Shown here: positions 25,064 to 33,193 of the stretch, one piece after another
Layout: each line of letters starts with the position of its first letter
How positions within the stretch are numbered: the first letter of the stretch is position 1
Assembly (NCBI RefSeq): GCF_047238305.1
Contig: NZ_JBDFMO010000001.1
Location: 186,001 to 250,000 of the forward strand
Reading direction: 5' to 3'
DNA: 64,000 bases
Source: Ferdinandcohnia sp047238305
GTDB lineage: Bacteria > Bacillota > Bacilli > Bacillales > Bacillaceae_L
Notes under the pieces: model-generated
Told to the model about the DNA's origin: nothing
Database searches by the model: none
What the model saw: the letters and a program-made list of their open reading frames with translations, nothing else
Translations under genes and position numbers: made by a program

Positions 25064-25090
25064 TTAAAATCCATTGTAAAGAAGTGTAAA
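25064..25090 (-). promoter_or_regulatory. Pho-box-like repeats upstream of ugpC
   Basis: Minus-strand TTTACA at 25090-25085 and 25080-25075, and TTTTAA at 25069-25064, are spaced 10 and 11 bp. The Bacillus PhoP box is a run of TT(A/C/T)ACA-like hexamers at this spacing. PhoP control would suit a phosphodiester uptake operon, but the third repeat is weak. Confidence 0.4.
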
Positions 25091-25117
25091 CAGCTTTATT
25101 TCAAGATAAATAAAATA

Positions 25118-25153
25118 ACCCTGAAACCGGAATTTTTTTTCACGGTTCAGGGT
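25118..25153 (-). terminator. Terminator after ktrB
   Basis: ACCCTGAAACCG and CGGTTCAGGGT stem; on the minus strand TATTTTATTT follows. Confidence 0.75.
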
Positions 25154-25169
25154 CTCTTAAAAATTTTCG

Positions 25170-26495
25170 TTAACCAGTTAGAATGTCTTCTTTGGGGTAC
25201 CTTATTTTATCCACTTTAGGTTTTGCTAAAGAGAAAGCAAGGGTTAGCGGTCCTATTTTCCCAAAGAACATCATGAATATAATCACTACTTTTCCGACAA
25301 AAGATAATGAAGATGTTAGTCCCATTGACATTCCAGCCGTACCAAAAGCAGATACTACTTCGAATAATGAAACTAAAAATGGTGCATCCTCTGAAATACT
25401 TAATATGAACACGGCTACCAATACAAATAAAAGACTCATAGTCGAAATTGCTAATGCTTTTAATACAATTGTTCCAGATAATGTCCTTCTATAAATAACG
25501 ACATCTTGTTTACCCTTTAAAAAGGACAAAGCACCAAAAATGATCACAAGAAACGTTGTTAATTTGATTCCACCACCTGTTGAGGCGCTCCCCGCCCCAA
25601 TAAACATTAAGATGATCATTAAAAAAGCAGTCGATTCGTTTATGCCTGCTGTATCAAAGGTATTAAAACCTGCCGTTCTTGGTACAACACCTTGGAAATA
25701 GGCTGCCCATATTTTTTCTGTCAATGAAGGTAAACCAGCCAATGTTTTTGGATTATGATACTCTAATACAAATACCAAAAATACAGCGACCAAATTAATA
25801 ATAAAAGTACCTATAATCATCAGTTTAGAGTGCAAACTTAGCTTTTTAAAATTTTTAGTATGCCACACATCCATCAATACCGTAAATCCGATCCCACCGG
25901 TAATAAATAGTAAGCTAATCCCTATATTTATGATTGGATCCCCTGCATATGACATTAAATTATCTGACCATAGTGCAAAACCAGCATTATTGAAGGCAGA
26001 TATGGAATGAAAAAAACTATAGTAAATCCCCTTTTGCCATCCATACTCAGGAACCCATTTAATCGCTAAAATAAGTAAGCCGACGAATTCAATTGATATG
26101 GAAAAAATAAACAGGTTTTTAACTAGTTTAATAACTCCTCCAATTGAAGTCTGATTTAAGGACTGTTGAATAACTATTCGTTCCTTCAAACCAATTTTTT
26201 TACCAAGCATCATATAAAATAGGACAGCAAAAGACATGATTCCTAATCCACCAAGTTGTATCAAACAGACGATTACAATCTCACCAAACGTCGTAAAAGC
26301 TACCGGTGTATCCACTACAACGAGTCCTGTCACGGTCATTGCGGATGTTACTGTAAATAAAGCATCAATCCAACTAATGGATGTAGTTGTTGCTATTGGT
26401 AGTTTTAACAATATGGCACCAACTACTATAAAAAACAAAAAAATGAGTATTAAAAGCTGGTAAGGAGACAAATTTATATGTGTTTTAATATTCAT
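25170..26495 (-). CDS. ktrB: Ktr potassium uptake channel subunit (KtrB/KtrD)
   Basis: Potassium-translocating membrane subunit, 441 residues, of the TrkH/KtrB family with four M1-P-M2 repeats. Selectivity-loop segments: TVTSAMTVTGLVVVDTPVAF near residue 50, SISAFNNAGFALWSDN near 165, VPRTAGFNTFDTAGIN near 270 and EVVSAFGTAGMSMGLT near 385. It is 33 bp downstream of the regulatory-subunit gene, which carries a nonsense codon, and the pair is behind a c-di-AMP riboswitch. Without the KtrA/C ring this channel would lose normal ATP/NAD and c-di-AMP gating, unless another subunit elsewhere substitutes. Confidence 0.9.
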   Translation of the reverse strand: MNIKTHINLSPYQLLILIFLFFIVVGAILLKLPIATTTSISWIDALFTVTSAMTVTGLVVVDTPVAFTTFGEIVIVCLIQLGGLGIMSFAVLFYMMLGKKIGLKERIVIQQSLNQTSIGGVIKLVKNLFIFSISIEFVGLLILAIKWVPEYGWQKGIYYSFFHSISAFNNAGFALWSDNLMSYAGDPIINIGISLLFITGGIGFTVLMDVWHTKNFKKLSLHSKLMIIGTFIINLVAVFLVFVLEYHNPKTLAGLPSLTEKIWAAYFQGVVPRTAGFNTFDTAGINESTAFLMIILMFIGAGSASTGGGIKLTTFLVIIFGALSFLKGKQDVVIYRRTLSGTIVLKALAISTMSLLFVLVAVFILSISEDAPFLVSLFEVVSAFGTAGMSMGLTSSLSFVGKVVIIFMMFFGKIGPLTLAFSLAKPKVDKIRYPKEDILTG

Positions 26496-26528
26496 ACATT
26501 ATCACACTACTCCTATCATTCAATGAAT

Positions 26529-27182
26529 CTACAATCCTTTTTCTTCCAAACGTTGTATATCTAAATTACTTCCCATAACCACCAATGTATCACCTTGTTG
26601 AATGATATCATTGGGTAAAGGTGAAATATTGATGAAGTCCTCCCTTTTAATAGCTAGTATTGTACAACCATACTTTGCACGTATATCCAACTGAACTAAC
26701 GTTTTATGATTTATTTTTTCCGTAGCTTTTAACTCGACAATACTGTAGTCTTTAGACAGCTCAATAAAATCAATAATCTTTTCAGAATTTAGTTGGTGAG
26801 CGACCCTTATTCCCATATCTTTTTCAGGATGGATTACTTGATCCGCCCCAATCTTTTCAAGAATCTTTTGATGGTAGGTGTTTTGCGCTTTTACCTAAAC
26901 CTTAATTCCCATCTCCTTAAGTAATAAAGTACAATGAATACTTGATTGCATATCTTCCCCGATAGCAACTATGGCAAGATCAAAGTTCCTAATTCCCAGG
27001 GATTTAAGCGTATTTTCATCCGTTGCATTTGCAACTAATGCTGTTGTTGAATCATTTACTATATTGTTAACTCTGTCTTCATTTATATCAATTGCTAATA
27101 CCTCATTACCTAACATGATCAATTCACTACACACTGTACTTCCAAAACGACCTAATCCAATAACCACGAATGACTTTTTCAA
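26529..27182 (-). pseudogene. ktrA: KtrA/KtrC regulatory subunit with internal amber stop
   Basis: Cytoplasmic RCK subunit of the Ktr system. The N-terminal part (start TTG 27182 after AGAGGAG) shows the Rossmann motif VVIGLGRFGSTVCSELIMLG and ends KEMGIKV at TAG 26897-26895. The same frame continues without a shift as VKAQNTYHQKILEKIGADQV and IHPEKDMGIRVAHQLNSEKI, through a normal TrkA_C domain to TGA/TAG at 26529. The full product would be about 217 residues, the usual size. The family residue expected at the stop is often Trp (KVWVKAQN), so TGG to TAG is a one-base explanation. Alternatives: sequencing error or suppression. Confidence 0.85.
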
Positions 27183-27210
27183 CAGGTTCTCCTCTTTTCT
27201 CTCCATAACA

Positions 27211-27246
27211 CCACAAAAAAGACCATCACAAATAGAATGGTCTTAG
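27211..27246 (-). terminator. c-di-AMP riboswitch terminator
   Basis: GACCATC and GATGGTC-type stem (27221-27242, AAGACCATT ... ATGGTCTT) followed on the minus strand by TTTTTTGTGG. It directly precedes the ktrA start. Confidence 0.85.
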
Positions 27247-27249
27247 GCT

Positions 27250-27395
27250 AAACCTTTGACCTTTCTCTCGATACGGATACTTTAACGCTTACGGGGTTAG
27301 CTGTCGGATTAGGAATTGAGAGTATCCCTTCTTACTATGTAAGATTCACCCCAAGATAGGACTTACCTATCAAAAATTGGTTCCCCCGCTCAAAA
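27250..27395 (-). ncRNA. ydaO-type c-di-AMP riboswitch
   Basis: On the minus strand: GAGCGGGGGAACCA, then GGGGTGAATC, AGGGATACTCTC, CCTAATCCGACAGCTAACCC and CGTAAGCG, all conserved blocks of the ydaO-yuaA class in the right order. A terminator follows at 27211-27246. Ligand binding would terminate transcription of the potassium uptake genes, as at B. subtilis ktrAB. Confidence 0.92.
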
Positions 27396-27446
27396 TGATT
27401 CAGCGAATAAAAGGTGTTCGGATTATTTATTTGAATTAATAATGAG

Positions 27447-27475
27447 AATTTACTCCTGTTTTATTGCGTTGTCAA
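27447..27475 (-). promoter_or_regulatory. Promoter of the riboswitch-ktr transcript
   Basis: Minus-strand TTGACA (27475-27470), 17-bp spacer, TAAATT (27452-27447), about 45 bp before the aptamer. Confidence 0.6.
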
Positions 27476-27536
27476 CACATTTTTCAACTTCATTCTCTGT
27501 GATTTAATCGAAAAATGTTAGATCTGTTCCAGCATG

Positions 27537-27562
27537 AAAAGACCCCCATGCCATGGGAGTCT
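27537..27562 (-). terminator. Terminator after glycine-zipper gene
   Basis: GACCCCCATG and CATGGGAGTC form a stem around one base; on the minus strand TTTTC follows. Confidence 0.7.
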
Positions 27563-27600
27563 AATTTCTGCTGAATCTAAATTAAGTATCGGTGTATCAT

Positions 27601-27798
27601 TTACTTTTCCTCTTGGTCCGCAGCATCATCGGCACCTTCGCCAGCCTTGTTGCCAAGTGCACCGCCAGCAATAGCACCCGCAACAGTTCCAAGTGGCCCT
27701 AACACAGATCCCACTACAGCACCAGCAGTGGCACCAGCACCCGTTCCTAATGCTTCACCAGTATTGATATCATCGCGATTTCGTTTATTGTCAGCCAA
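27601..27798 (-). CDS. Small glycine-zipper protein
   Basis: 65 residues from a TTG at 27798, eight bases after GGAGG; a GTG at 27807 abuts the site and is less likely. A charged N-terminus (ADNKRNRDDINTG) is followed by a glycine/alanine-rich hydrophobic core ATAGAVVGSVLGPLGTVAGA then IAGGALGNKAGEGADD. Gly repeats every four residues make this a glycine-zipper membrane-associated segment. Such proteins are common in Bacillaceae and have no established function. Own ribosome binding site and terminator support a real gene. Confidence 0.7.
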   Translation of the reverse strand: MADNKRNRDDINTGEALGTGAGATAGAVVGSVLGPLGTVAGAIAGGALGNKAGEGADDAADQEEK

Positions 27799-28011
27799 AT
27801 ATCCCACCTCCTCGTGTAGGAAATGCTTTTGAACTTCACATTTCCCTCAAACATAGTTTGCTCAACATAGCTCCATATCTTTCGTGTGTATATTTCCTCA
27901 TTTGCCCAATTATATCTTGGAGCATTTCTTTTGCACTTGACTTCTAAATTGAACATAGGATATAAAGAAAGAGTAAGTAAAAAAATTCCTTATCTAAAGG
28001 AGTATGAGTTT

Positions 28012-28035
28012 ATGTTATCGGTGGTTCTTAACTAA
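28012..28035 (+). CDS. Leader peptide MLSVVLN
   Basis: AAAGGAG (27996-28002) is 9 bp before ATG 28012, which opens a seven-codon frame ending in TAA 28033. A second ATG at 28004 (12 codons) is only 1 bp from the site. After the leader come hairpin-forming segments (AAGAAGC near 28055 with GCTTCTT near 28097) and the terminator 28222-28255, then the MutS2-like gene. The layout matches ribosome-mediated attenuators of Bacillus antibiotic-response genes. That use is inferred. Confidence 0.5.
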   Translation: MLSVVLN

Positions 28036-28221
28036 TCCATAATTGGATAGCTGGAAGAAGCAAAAACGTAGCAAACGCTATGTTTATTTCACTATGGCTT
28101 CTTTTGGAAAGTTAAGAACACGCATCATAGCTATGAAAAATAGATCCTGCTATGGCATGTTTGTCATGGTTTTTTTGTGTCTAAAACCAGTCAAACATCT
28201 CAAGCACAAGGTCTATCTTCT

Positions 28222-28255
28222 GCCGTCATGAGCGCTTTGTTCATGACGGCTTTTT
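28222..28255 (+). terminator. Leader terminator upstream of the MutS2-like gene
   Basis: GCCGTCATGA (28222-28231) and TCATGACGGC (28241-28250) are a perfect 10-bp stem followed by TTTTT. It lies 64 bp before the start codon and on the same strand, so the gene must be reached by readthrough or by a promoter in the short gap. No gene upstream needs this terminator. Confidence 0.85.
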
Positions 28256-28318
28256 GAATATGGCCTCGTGAACAAGTCCTCATGAAATTTTACACATATT
28301 AAAAAGGAGGATTTACCA

Positions 28319-30253
28319 TTGAATACTCAAACAATGGAAGCACTAGGGTATTATCAAGTTTTAAATGAGATCTCACAATTTGCTAGAACAATCCGAGGAA
28401 AAGAAACACTTCTCTCGTTAAGACCAATAAAAGACAAAAAGAAAATCGAGCTTTCTTTACATGAAATTTCAGAAGCGATGAACATCCTAGCAATCAGTGG
28501 AAGTATACCTATTCATTCGTTGGATCAAATCGGGCACTACATTACACAAGCGAATAAAGGTATGGCTCTAAAAGTAGACCAATTTACGCAAATTGTCTCA
28601 TTCCTAGACCACTGCCAAAAGCTAAAGCAGTTTATGAAAGATAAGGAATATGCCGGTCCAATGGTCAGTATGTATGCTTCATCGATTGGTGATGTATCAG
28701 AATTAGAAGCAGAAATTAGCCGTTGTTTACGAAATGGCCAAGTAGATGATTACGCATCAAGTGACCTTAACTATTTACGTAGGCACCTTGCGACTCTACA
28801 AGATAAATTAAAGGAAAAAGCACAATCATTAGTGAAAAGTGGAAGAATTTCACCGTATCTGCAAGAAACGAACGTTTTTGAAAGGTCAGGTCGTTATGTT
28901 CTTGCCATAAAAAAAGAATATCGAAAGAAGATTCAGGGTTCGATATTAGATACTTCTGCTTCTGGTTCCACCCTCTTTATCGAGCCTGTTGAATTAAGTG
29001 CCATTCAGGAGGATATTGAACTTATAAAAATTGCGGAAGAAACTGAGGTAGAGCGGATTTTATATGAACTGACTCAGCTGTTTCTTTCATATGAACAAGT
29101 TATCCAGATTGCCATTGAGACGATGCATCACTACGATGTTCTTTTCGCAAAAGCGAAATACAGTCAAATGATTCAAGCAGACATACCTATAATCAATGAA
29201 GAATTTCGGATTCAACTAATGGAAGCGCGTCATCCAATGCTTGGAACCAAGGCGGTTCCGCTCACGATTCCGATTGGTGAAAAGGAACGAGCCCTTGTGA
29301 TTACGGGACCAAACACTGGCGGAAAAACTGTGACATTAAAAACAGTCGGGCTCCTAACCTTAATGGCACAATCCGGTCTCCCTATTCCAGCCAAAAAAGG
29401 GAGTGAAATAGCCATCTTCCAACATATCTTTGTCGATATTGGTGATGGTCAAAGCATTGAGCAAAACTTAAGTACATTTAGCTCACGCATGGTAAATATT
29501 ATTGACATTTTACAAAAGACAAACGATGCGTCACTCGTATTAATCGATGAACTTGGGTCTGGTACTGACCCGAGGGAAGGAATGGCCCTCGCCATTGTTA
29601 TATTAGAGCAACTATATGAGAAAGGCGCTACATTATTTGCGACTACCCATTATAGTGAAATGAAGAAGTTTGCCGATGAAACGGAAGGTTTTTTAAATGG
29701 GTCAATGGAGTTTGATATCGACACATTACAACCAACGTATAGACTTTTACTTGGAAGGAGCGGACAGAGTCAAGCGTTCGATATCGCAGCAAAACTAGGG
29801 ATGCATCCTTCACTTCTTGAACGCGCACATCAAAAAGCATACCAAGAACAAAAGGATTTTCATCAAAACATGACACACGAAACATTACAATCTCCTTCCT
29901 ATCAAAGGCAGGTCATTGTAAATAAATATGCACGAAGGAATGTAGAAAAACAGAAACTAGAGCAACCTGTAAATAAAGCAACTCTCTATAACCAAGGCGA
30001 TAATGTCCTCCTCCTGGCAACAGGTGAAACAGGCATTGTGTACAAAGGACCAAACGATCGTGGTGATTACATTGTCCAAATCAAAGGAGAAAAAAGAACG
30101 ATTAATTATAAAAGATTGGAGCTGAAAATTGCCGCTGAAGAGCTCTACCCACCAGATTACGATTTTGACATCATCTTCAAAAGCAAAGAATACCGTAAAC
30201 TAAACAAAGACATGAACCGCAAATTCGTCGAAGACAAATGGCTGGAGGAATAA
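28319..30253 (+). CDS. MutS2-family ATPase lacking the Smr domain
   Basis: 644 residues from TTG 28319, after AAAAAGGAGG. Core/lever segments occupy about 1-310. The MutS ATPase has Walker A GPNTGGKT at 330-337, Walker B LVLIDELGSGTDPREGMA near 407, and ATTHYSEMK near 440. A charged clamp/coiled region is followed by a KOW-like domain (NQGDNVLLLATGETGIVYKG, about 555-610). Standard Bacillus MutS2 has about 785 residues with a C-terminal Smr nuclease domain; this protein stops before it. MutS2 binds collided ribosomes and splits them in B. subtilis, so a ribosome-related role is plausible for this paralogue. The upstream leader peptide and terminator support induction by translation stress. 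Confidence 0.87.
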   Translation: MNTQTMEALGYYQVLNEISQFARTIRGKETLLSLRPIKDKKKIELSLHEISEAMNILAISGSIPIHSLDQIGHYITQANKGMALKVDQFTQIVSFLDHCQKLKQFMKDKEYAGPMVSMYASSIGDVSELEAEISRCLRNGQVDDYASSDLNYLRRHLATLQDKLKEKAQSLVKSGRISPYLQETNVFERSGRYVLAIKKEYRKKIQGSILDTSASGSTLFIEPVELSAIQEDIELIKIAEETEVERILYELTQLFLSYEQVIQIAIETMHHYDVLFAKAKYSQMIQADIPIINEEFRIQLMEARHPMLGTKAVPLTIPIGEKERALVITGPNTGGKTVTLKTVGLLTLMAQSGLPIPAKKGSEIAIFQHIFVDIGDGQSIEQNLSTFSSRMVNIIDILQKTNDASLVLIDELGSGTDPREGMALAIVILEQLYEKGATLFATTHYSEMKKFADETEGFLNGSMEFDIDTLQPTYRLLLGRSGQSQAFDIAAKLGMHPSLLERAHQKAYQEQKDFHQNMTHETLQSPSYQRQVIVNKYARRNVEKQKLEQPVNKATLYNQGDNVLLLATGETGIVYKGPNDRGDYIVQIKGEKRTINYKRLELKIAAEELYPPDYDFDIIFKSKEYRKLNKDMNRKFVEDKWLEE

Positions 30254-30258
30254 AGAAA

Positions 30259-30280
30259 GGGACACGGGGACCCGCGTCCC
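30259..30280. repeat. Interspersed palindromic repeat type A, short copy
   Basis: GGGACACGGGGACCCGCGTC then CC lies 5 bp after the MutS2-like stop codon; arms GGGACACGGG/CCCGCGTCCC. Confidence 0.6.
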
Positions 30281-30292
30281 ACCATTTTTTAC

Positions 30293-30339
30293 AAAAAAAA
30301 GATGTTCAAAAGGAAATTTTCTTCTTGAACATCTTTTTT
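30293..30339. terminator. Bidirectional terminator
   Basis: GATGTTCAA (30301-30309) and TTGAACATC (30325-30333) stem with eight A before and six T after, between convergent genes. Confidence 0.88.
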
Positions 30340-30340
30340 A

Positions 30341-31207
30341 TCATATTCTAAATTCCATCTCTTCATCAGCAATATAAAAACCTTTTGCCTCAATTTCTTT
30401 TCTTAATGCTCCATCTTTTTGCAATACCGGGTTTGAATGGTTAAGATGTGTAAAATAAATCTTCGTTTCCCCTACTAAATCTGGAAGCAGTTCCATCGTT
30501 TCCGTCATGACCGGATGGGGAATTTGTCGATAATCACGACCAATCTTTTCTAGATCTTGTGGAGAATGAAACGTGCCATCAAGAAAACAAATGTCTGCCT
30601 CTTTCGCCGCTTCACGAATATCGATATCCCATTCATCCCAACGATCAATATCTGGAATAAATAAAACCTTTTTATTCGGACCTTTGATCCAAAAAGCAAA
30701 AGTCTCCGAAAACTCATTTCGATGGGGAACGATAACCGGAGTAACTGTAACTTCCGAAGAAATGCTTACAGGCTGTCGATCATGGATTTCTTGAACAACA
30801 ATGTTTTCAAGTGTCGTTAACTGACTCCATGGCGCATTATTTTCCAACACCTTTTTCATTTTTGTTCCTGCCATCACGGGCAATTGACGGGAATTAATTG
30901 ATTCTTTCCCTAAATACATCAAACCTGGATAGTGACCGATATGAGCATGTGATAGAAAAATACTACTCATCAACTTTGATTCCATCCCATATCTCATTTG
31001 TAATCGTGCCATTTGTTCTCGCAAATCAGGTGTAGCCTCAATTAAATGCCATTTGTTCTCTTCTGGTAAAATAATCGCCAAGGAGGCGGCCGTTCTTTTA
31101 AACCTCGGATCCGCTATTGCCCTCTTACAATTTTCACAAAAGCAATTCGCTTGTGGCAACCCTCCATCTTGAGCAGTACCAATCACACTTAAAATGACTT
31201 CACTCAC
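30341..31207 (-). CDS. PqqB-like MBL-fold hydrolase
   Basis: Metallo-beta-lactamase-fold protein, 288 residues, GTG start at 31207 overlapping the NhaC stop by 4 bp. The N-terminus VIGTAQDGGLPQANCFCENC matches PqqB-type proteins, including a Cys cluster likely to bind structural zinc. The metal motif reads FLSHAHIGHYPGL near residue 85: HxHxGH with Gly where most MBL enzymes have Asp. Other ligands may be PHRNEF near 160, IPDIDRWDEW near 185, and FTHLNHSNP near 255. No other pqq genes are visible, so PQQ synthesis is unlikely. Coupling to an Na+/H+ antiporter is unexplained. Confidence 0.82.
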   Translation of the reverse strand: MSEVILSVIGTAQDGGLPQANCFCENCKRAIADPRFKRTAASLAIILPEENKWHLIEATPDLREQMARLQMRYGMESKLMSSIFLSHAHIGHYPGLMYLGKESINSRQLPVMAGTKMKKVLENNAPWSQLTTLENIVVQEIHDRQPVSISSEVTVTPVIVPHRNEFSETFAFWIKGPNKKVLFIPDIDRWDEWDIDIREAAKEADICFLDGTFHSPQDLEKIGRDYRQIPHPVMTETMELLPDLVGETKIYFTHLNHSNPVLQKDGALRKEIEAKGFYIADEEMEFRI

Positions 31208-32628
31208 GATACAACTTCCCTTTCTACATGTGCCTGTTTTTTTTCTTGGCTGTAATCCTTTCTAGCAATTGTCCATCCTGTAAAACCAAACAGTAGATTT
31301 ACGAGTGGTACAAGATAAATAAAGAATGCATATGGGATAAACTCCCATGCACTCACACCTAAAATGCTTGAGGCAAACACGGCAGGAACACTCCACGGGA
31401 TAAGATTAATTCCGACAGTTCCCATCGACTCAACTGTTCTAGAAAGATTTTTCGTATCAATGTTCATATCTTTATACTTCTGTACAAAGGTCCTTGCCGG
31501 TAGAATAATCGCCAAAAACTGAGCACCACTTGCTAGCGCAACAACAAATGTCGTTAAAAGAGTAGAACCGATTAGTGAACCAGTGGATTTCACTTTCTTC
31601 AACATTTTGCCTGTTAAGACTTCAAATGCTCCCGTTTCTTCTAATATCCCACCGAGGGCAGTAGCAATCATAAGCATTCCGACGGTTCCAAGCATAGAAG
31701 CAAGTCCGCCTCGATTTAACAATGAATCAATTTCACCTACTCCAGTTTCGATACTAAAACCACTTGTCATAAACTGAACAATTGAACTGACCGAGGTTCC
31801 TTGCACCACAACAGCTATAACTGCTCCTAGTAAACCTACACCCATTAATGCAGGTAACGCAGGAGCCCGCTTTAGCATTAAAAAGATTGTAAAAACCGGT
31901 AGCAACAACAATAACGGATGAATTACAAAAGCATGATCTAAACCTGACATAATAGTTTCAATGGTTCCAGAACTAAAACTCGTGCTAGACTCTTCAAAAC
32001 TACCAAACACCCAAAATAATAATAGGGATAGCAAAAATGCAGGGATCGTGTCCCAAAGCATGTGCTTTATGTGACTAAATAAATCCGTATCAACTAGTGC
32101 AGCAGCGATATTGGTCGTATCGGATAATGGAGATAGCTTATCTCCTAAATAAGCACCAGATATAACTGCCCCCGCAACAAGAGCTGGCGAAAATCCTAAC
32201 CCCTCACCAATGACCATGAATGCGAGTCCTACAGTTGCGATCGATGTGAAGGATGTTCCTAGAGTAATCGAAACAATCCCCGTAACAAGAGCAACAATCG
32301 GAACAAACCAGGATGGATCTATTATTGAAATGCCATAATAAATCATAGTTGGAATAACACCACTCGCAATCCAAGAACCGATAATCGTCCCGATGACCAT
32401 TAAAATAAACACTGCTGGTAATGCCCTTGTTACTCCATTGACCATCATTTGTTGAATATCATTCCATCTCCATCCGCAGCTACTCGCAACGATGGAAGCT
32501 AAAATCACTCCAACCAGTAACGGAAAATTCATTCCTGCTTTCCAGATAAAGATCGAGCATGCCGCAGCTATAATTAATCCCAACAATGGAATAATAGATT
32601 TCCAAATTGTAAGTTTTGACTTCACCAT
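31204..32628 (-). CDS. NhaC-family Na+/H+ antiporter
   Basis: Membrane antiporter of about 474 residues with 10-12 hydrophobic segments. Family blocks: TLGTSFTSIATVGLAFMVIG near residue 145, VAGAVISGAYLGDKLSPLSD then TTNIAAALVDTDLFSHI, and LASGAQFLAIILPARTF near 365. The GDKLSPLSDTTN motif is diagnostic for NhaC. I prefer ATG 32628, after GGTGGGG, over a GTG three codons earlier. Overlaps the PqqB-like gene by 4 bp. Exchange may be Na+/H+ or a substrate/Na+ pair such as malate/lactate. Confidence 0.87.
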   Translation of the reverse strand: MVKSKLTIWKSIIPLLGLIIAAACSIFIWKAGMNFPLLVGVILASIVASSCGWRWNDIQQMMVNGVTRALPAVFILMVIGTIIGSWIASGVIPTMIYYGISIIDPSWFVPIVALVTGIVSITLGTSFTSIATVGLAFMVIGEGLGFSPALVAGAVISGAYLGDKLSPLSDTTNIAAALVDTDLFSHIKHMLWDTIPAFLLSLLLFWVFGSFEESSTSFSSGTIETIMSGLDHAFVIHPLLLLLPVFTIFLMLKRAPALPALMGVGLLGAVIAVVVQGTSVSSIVQFMTSGFSIETGVGEIDSLLNRGGLASMLGTVGMLMIATALGGILEETGAFEVLTGKMLKKVKSTGSLIGSTLLTTFVVALASGAQFLAIILPARTFVQKYKDMNIDTKNLSRTVESMGTVGINLIPWSVPAVFASSILGVSAWEFIPYAFFIYLVPLVNLLFGFTGWTIARKDYSQEKKQAHVEREVVS

Positions 32629-32744
32629 TTTCCCCACCAGTCAACTAGTATCGATCCCAAAATACTTTATCACTTTAAAGCTTTTATGCTTTTAAGTGAA
32701 TTATTATGCACTAATCATAATTTATAATGTTTCATTAGTCAACT

Positions 32745-32819
32745 GGGACAGAGGGACAGGTTCATTGTCCCCGTTTTTATCAATCCCAAAAAATAGGGAC
32801 GCGGTACCTGTCCGCGTCC
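32745..32819. repeat. Interspersed palindromic repeat type A, full composite
   Basis: GGGACAGAGGGACAGGTTCA then TTGTCCCC, a spacer, and GGGACGCGGTACCTGTCC with GCGTCCC. It abuts the decayed azlD stop codon. Confidence 0.8.
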
Positions 32820-33010
32820 CTAAAAGATCATTTGAACCAAGATCATATATACGATTGTTCCTCCTGCAATGGAGAGGAGCATATTTCTTTTCCAAAAGTG
32901 GAGCATGGCAACGACTGTCACTGAAATGAATTCAGGCATACCATGACTTCCTGCAAATAGGTTAATATCTTTTGACCAAAAGTCCAATCACCGCTGATGG
33001 ATTGTCTATT
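32820..33010 (-). pseudogene. 3' remnant of azlD (branched-chain amino acid export subunit)
   Basis: The minus-strand frame ending at TAG 32820 reads WSKDINLFAGSHGMPEFISV then TVVAMLHFWKRNMLLSIAGG and TIVYMILVQMIF. HxWKRNxLLSIxGGTxxYM is the C-terminal block of Firmicute AzlD proteins. Just upstream a different frame reads KIDNPSAVIGLLVKRY and then stops, so there is also a frameshift near 32980. No start and no azlC are visible. The rest of 32640-33193 holds the repeat and a likely promoter for the next gene only. Confidence 0.65.
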
Positions 33011-33193
33011 TTGTATAATTTTATATCTAAAATTCCACATAATATAAAGAGAATTTATTATTAAATACAAATTCTCTTATGTGGTAAATCTCTTGTATTT
33101 GCTAAAATAGTAATAACGGAGAGGTTCATAAACGATAATCTATAAAAGCTGTATGATGCGGAACCTGCATCCCAAATGTGAAGGAGATTTTAG

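Noticed and set aside
28043..28231. 62-codon plus-strand frame (TTG start, Lys/Arg-rich) upstream of the MutS2-like gene
   Set aside because: No ribosome site, no recognisable domain, and it runs into the terminator stem; the region is better explained as a structured leader.
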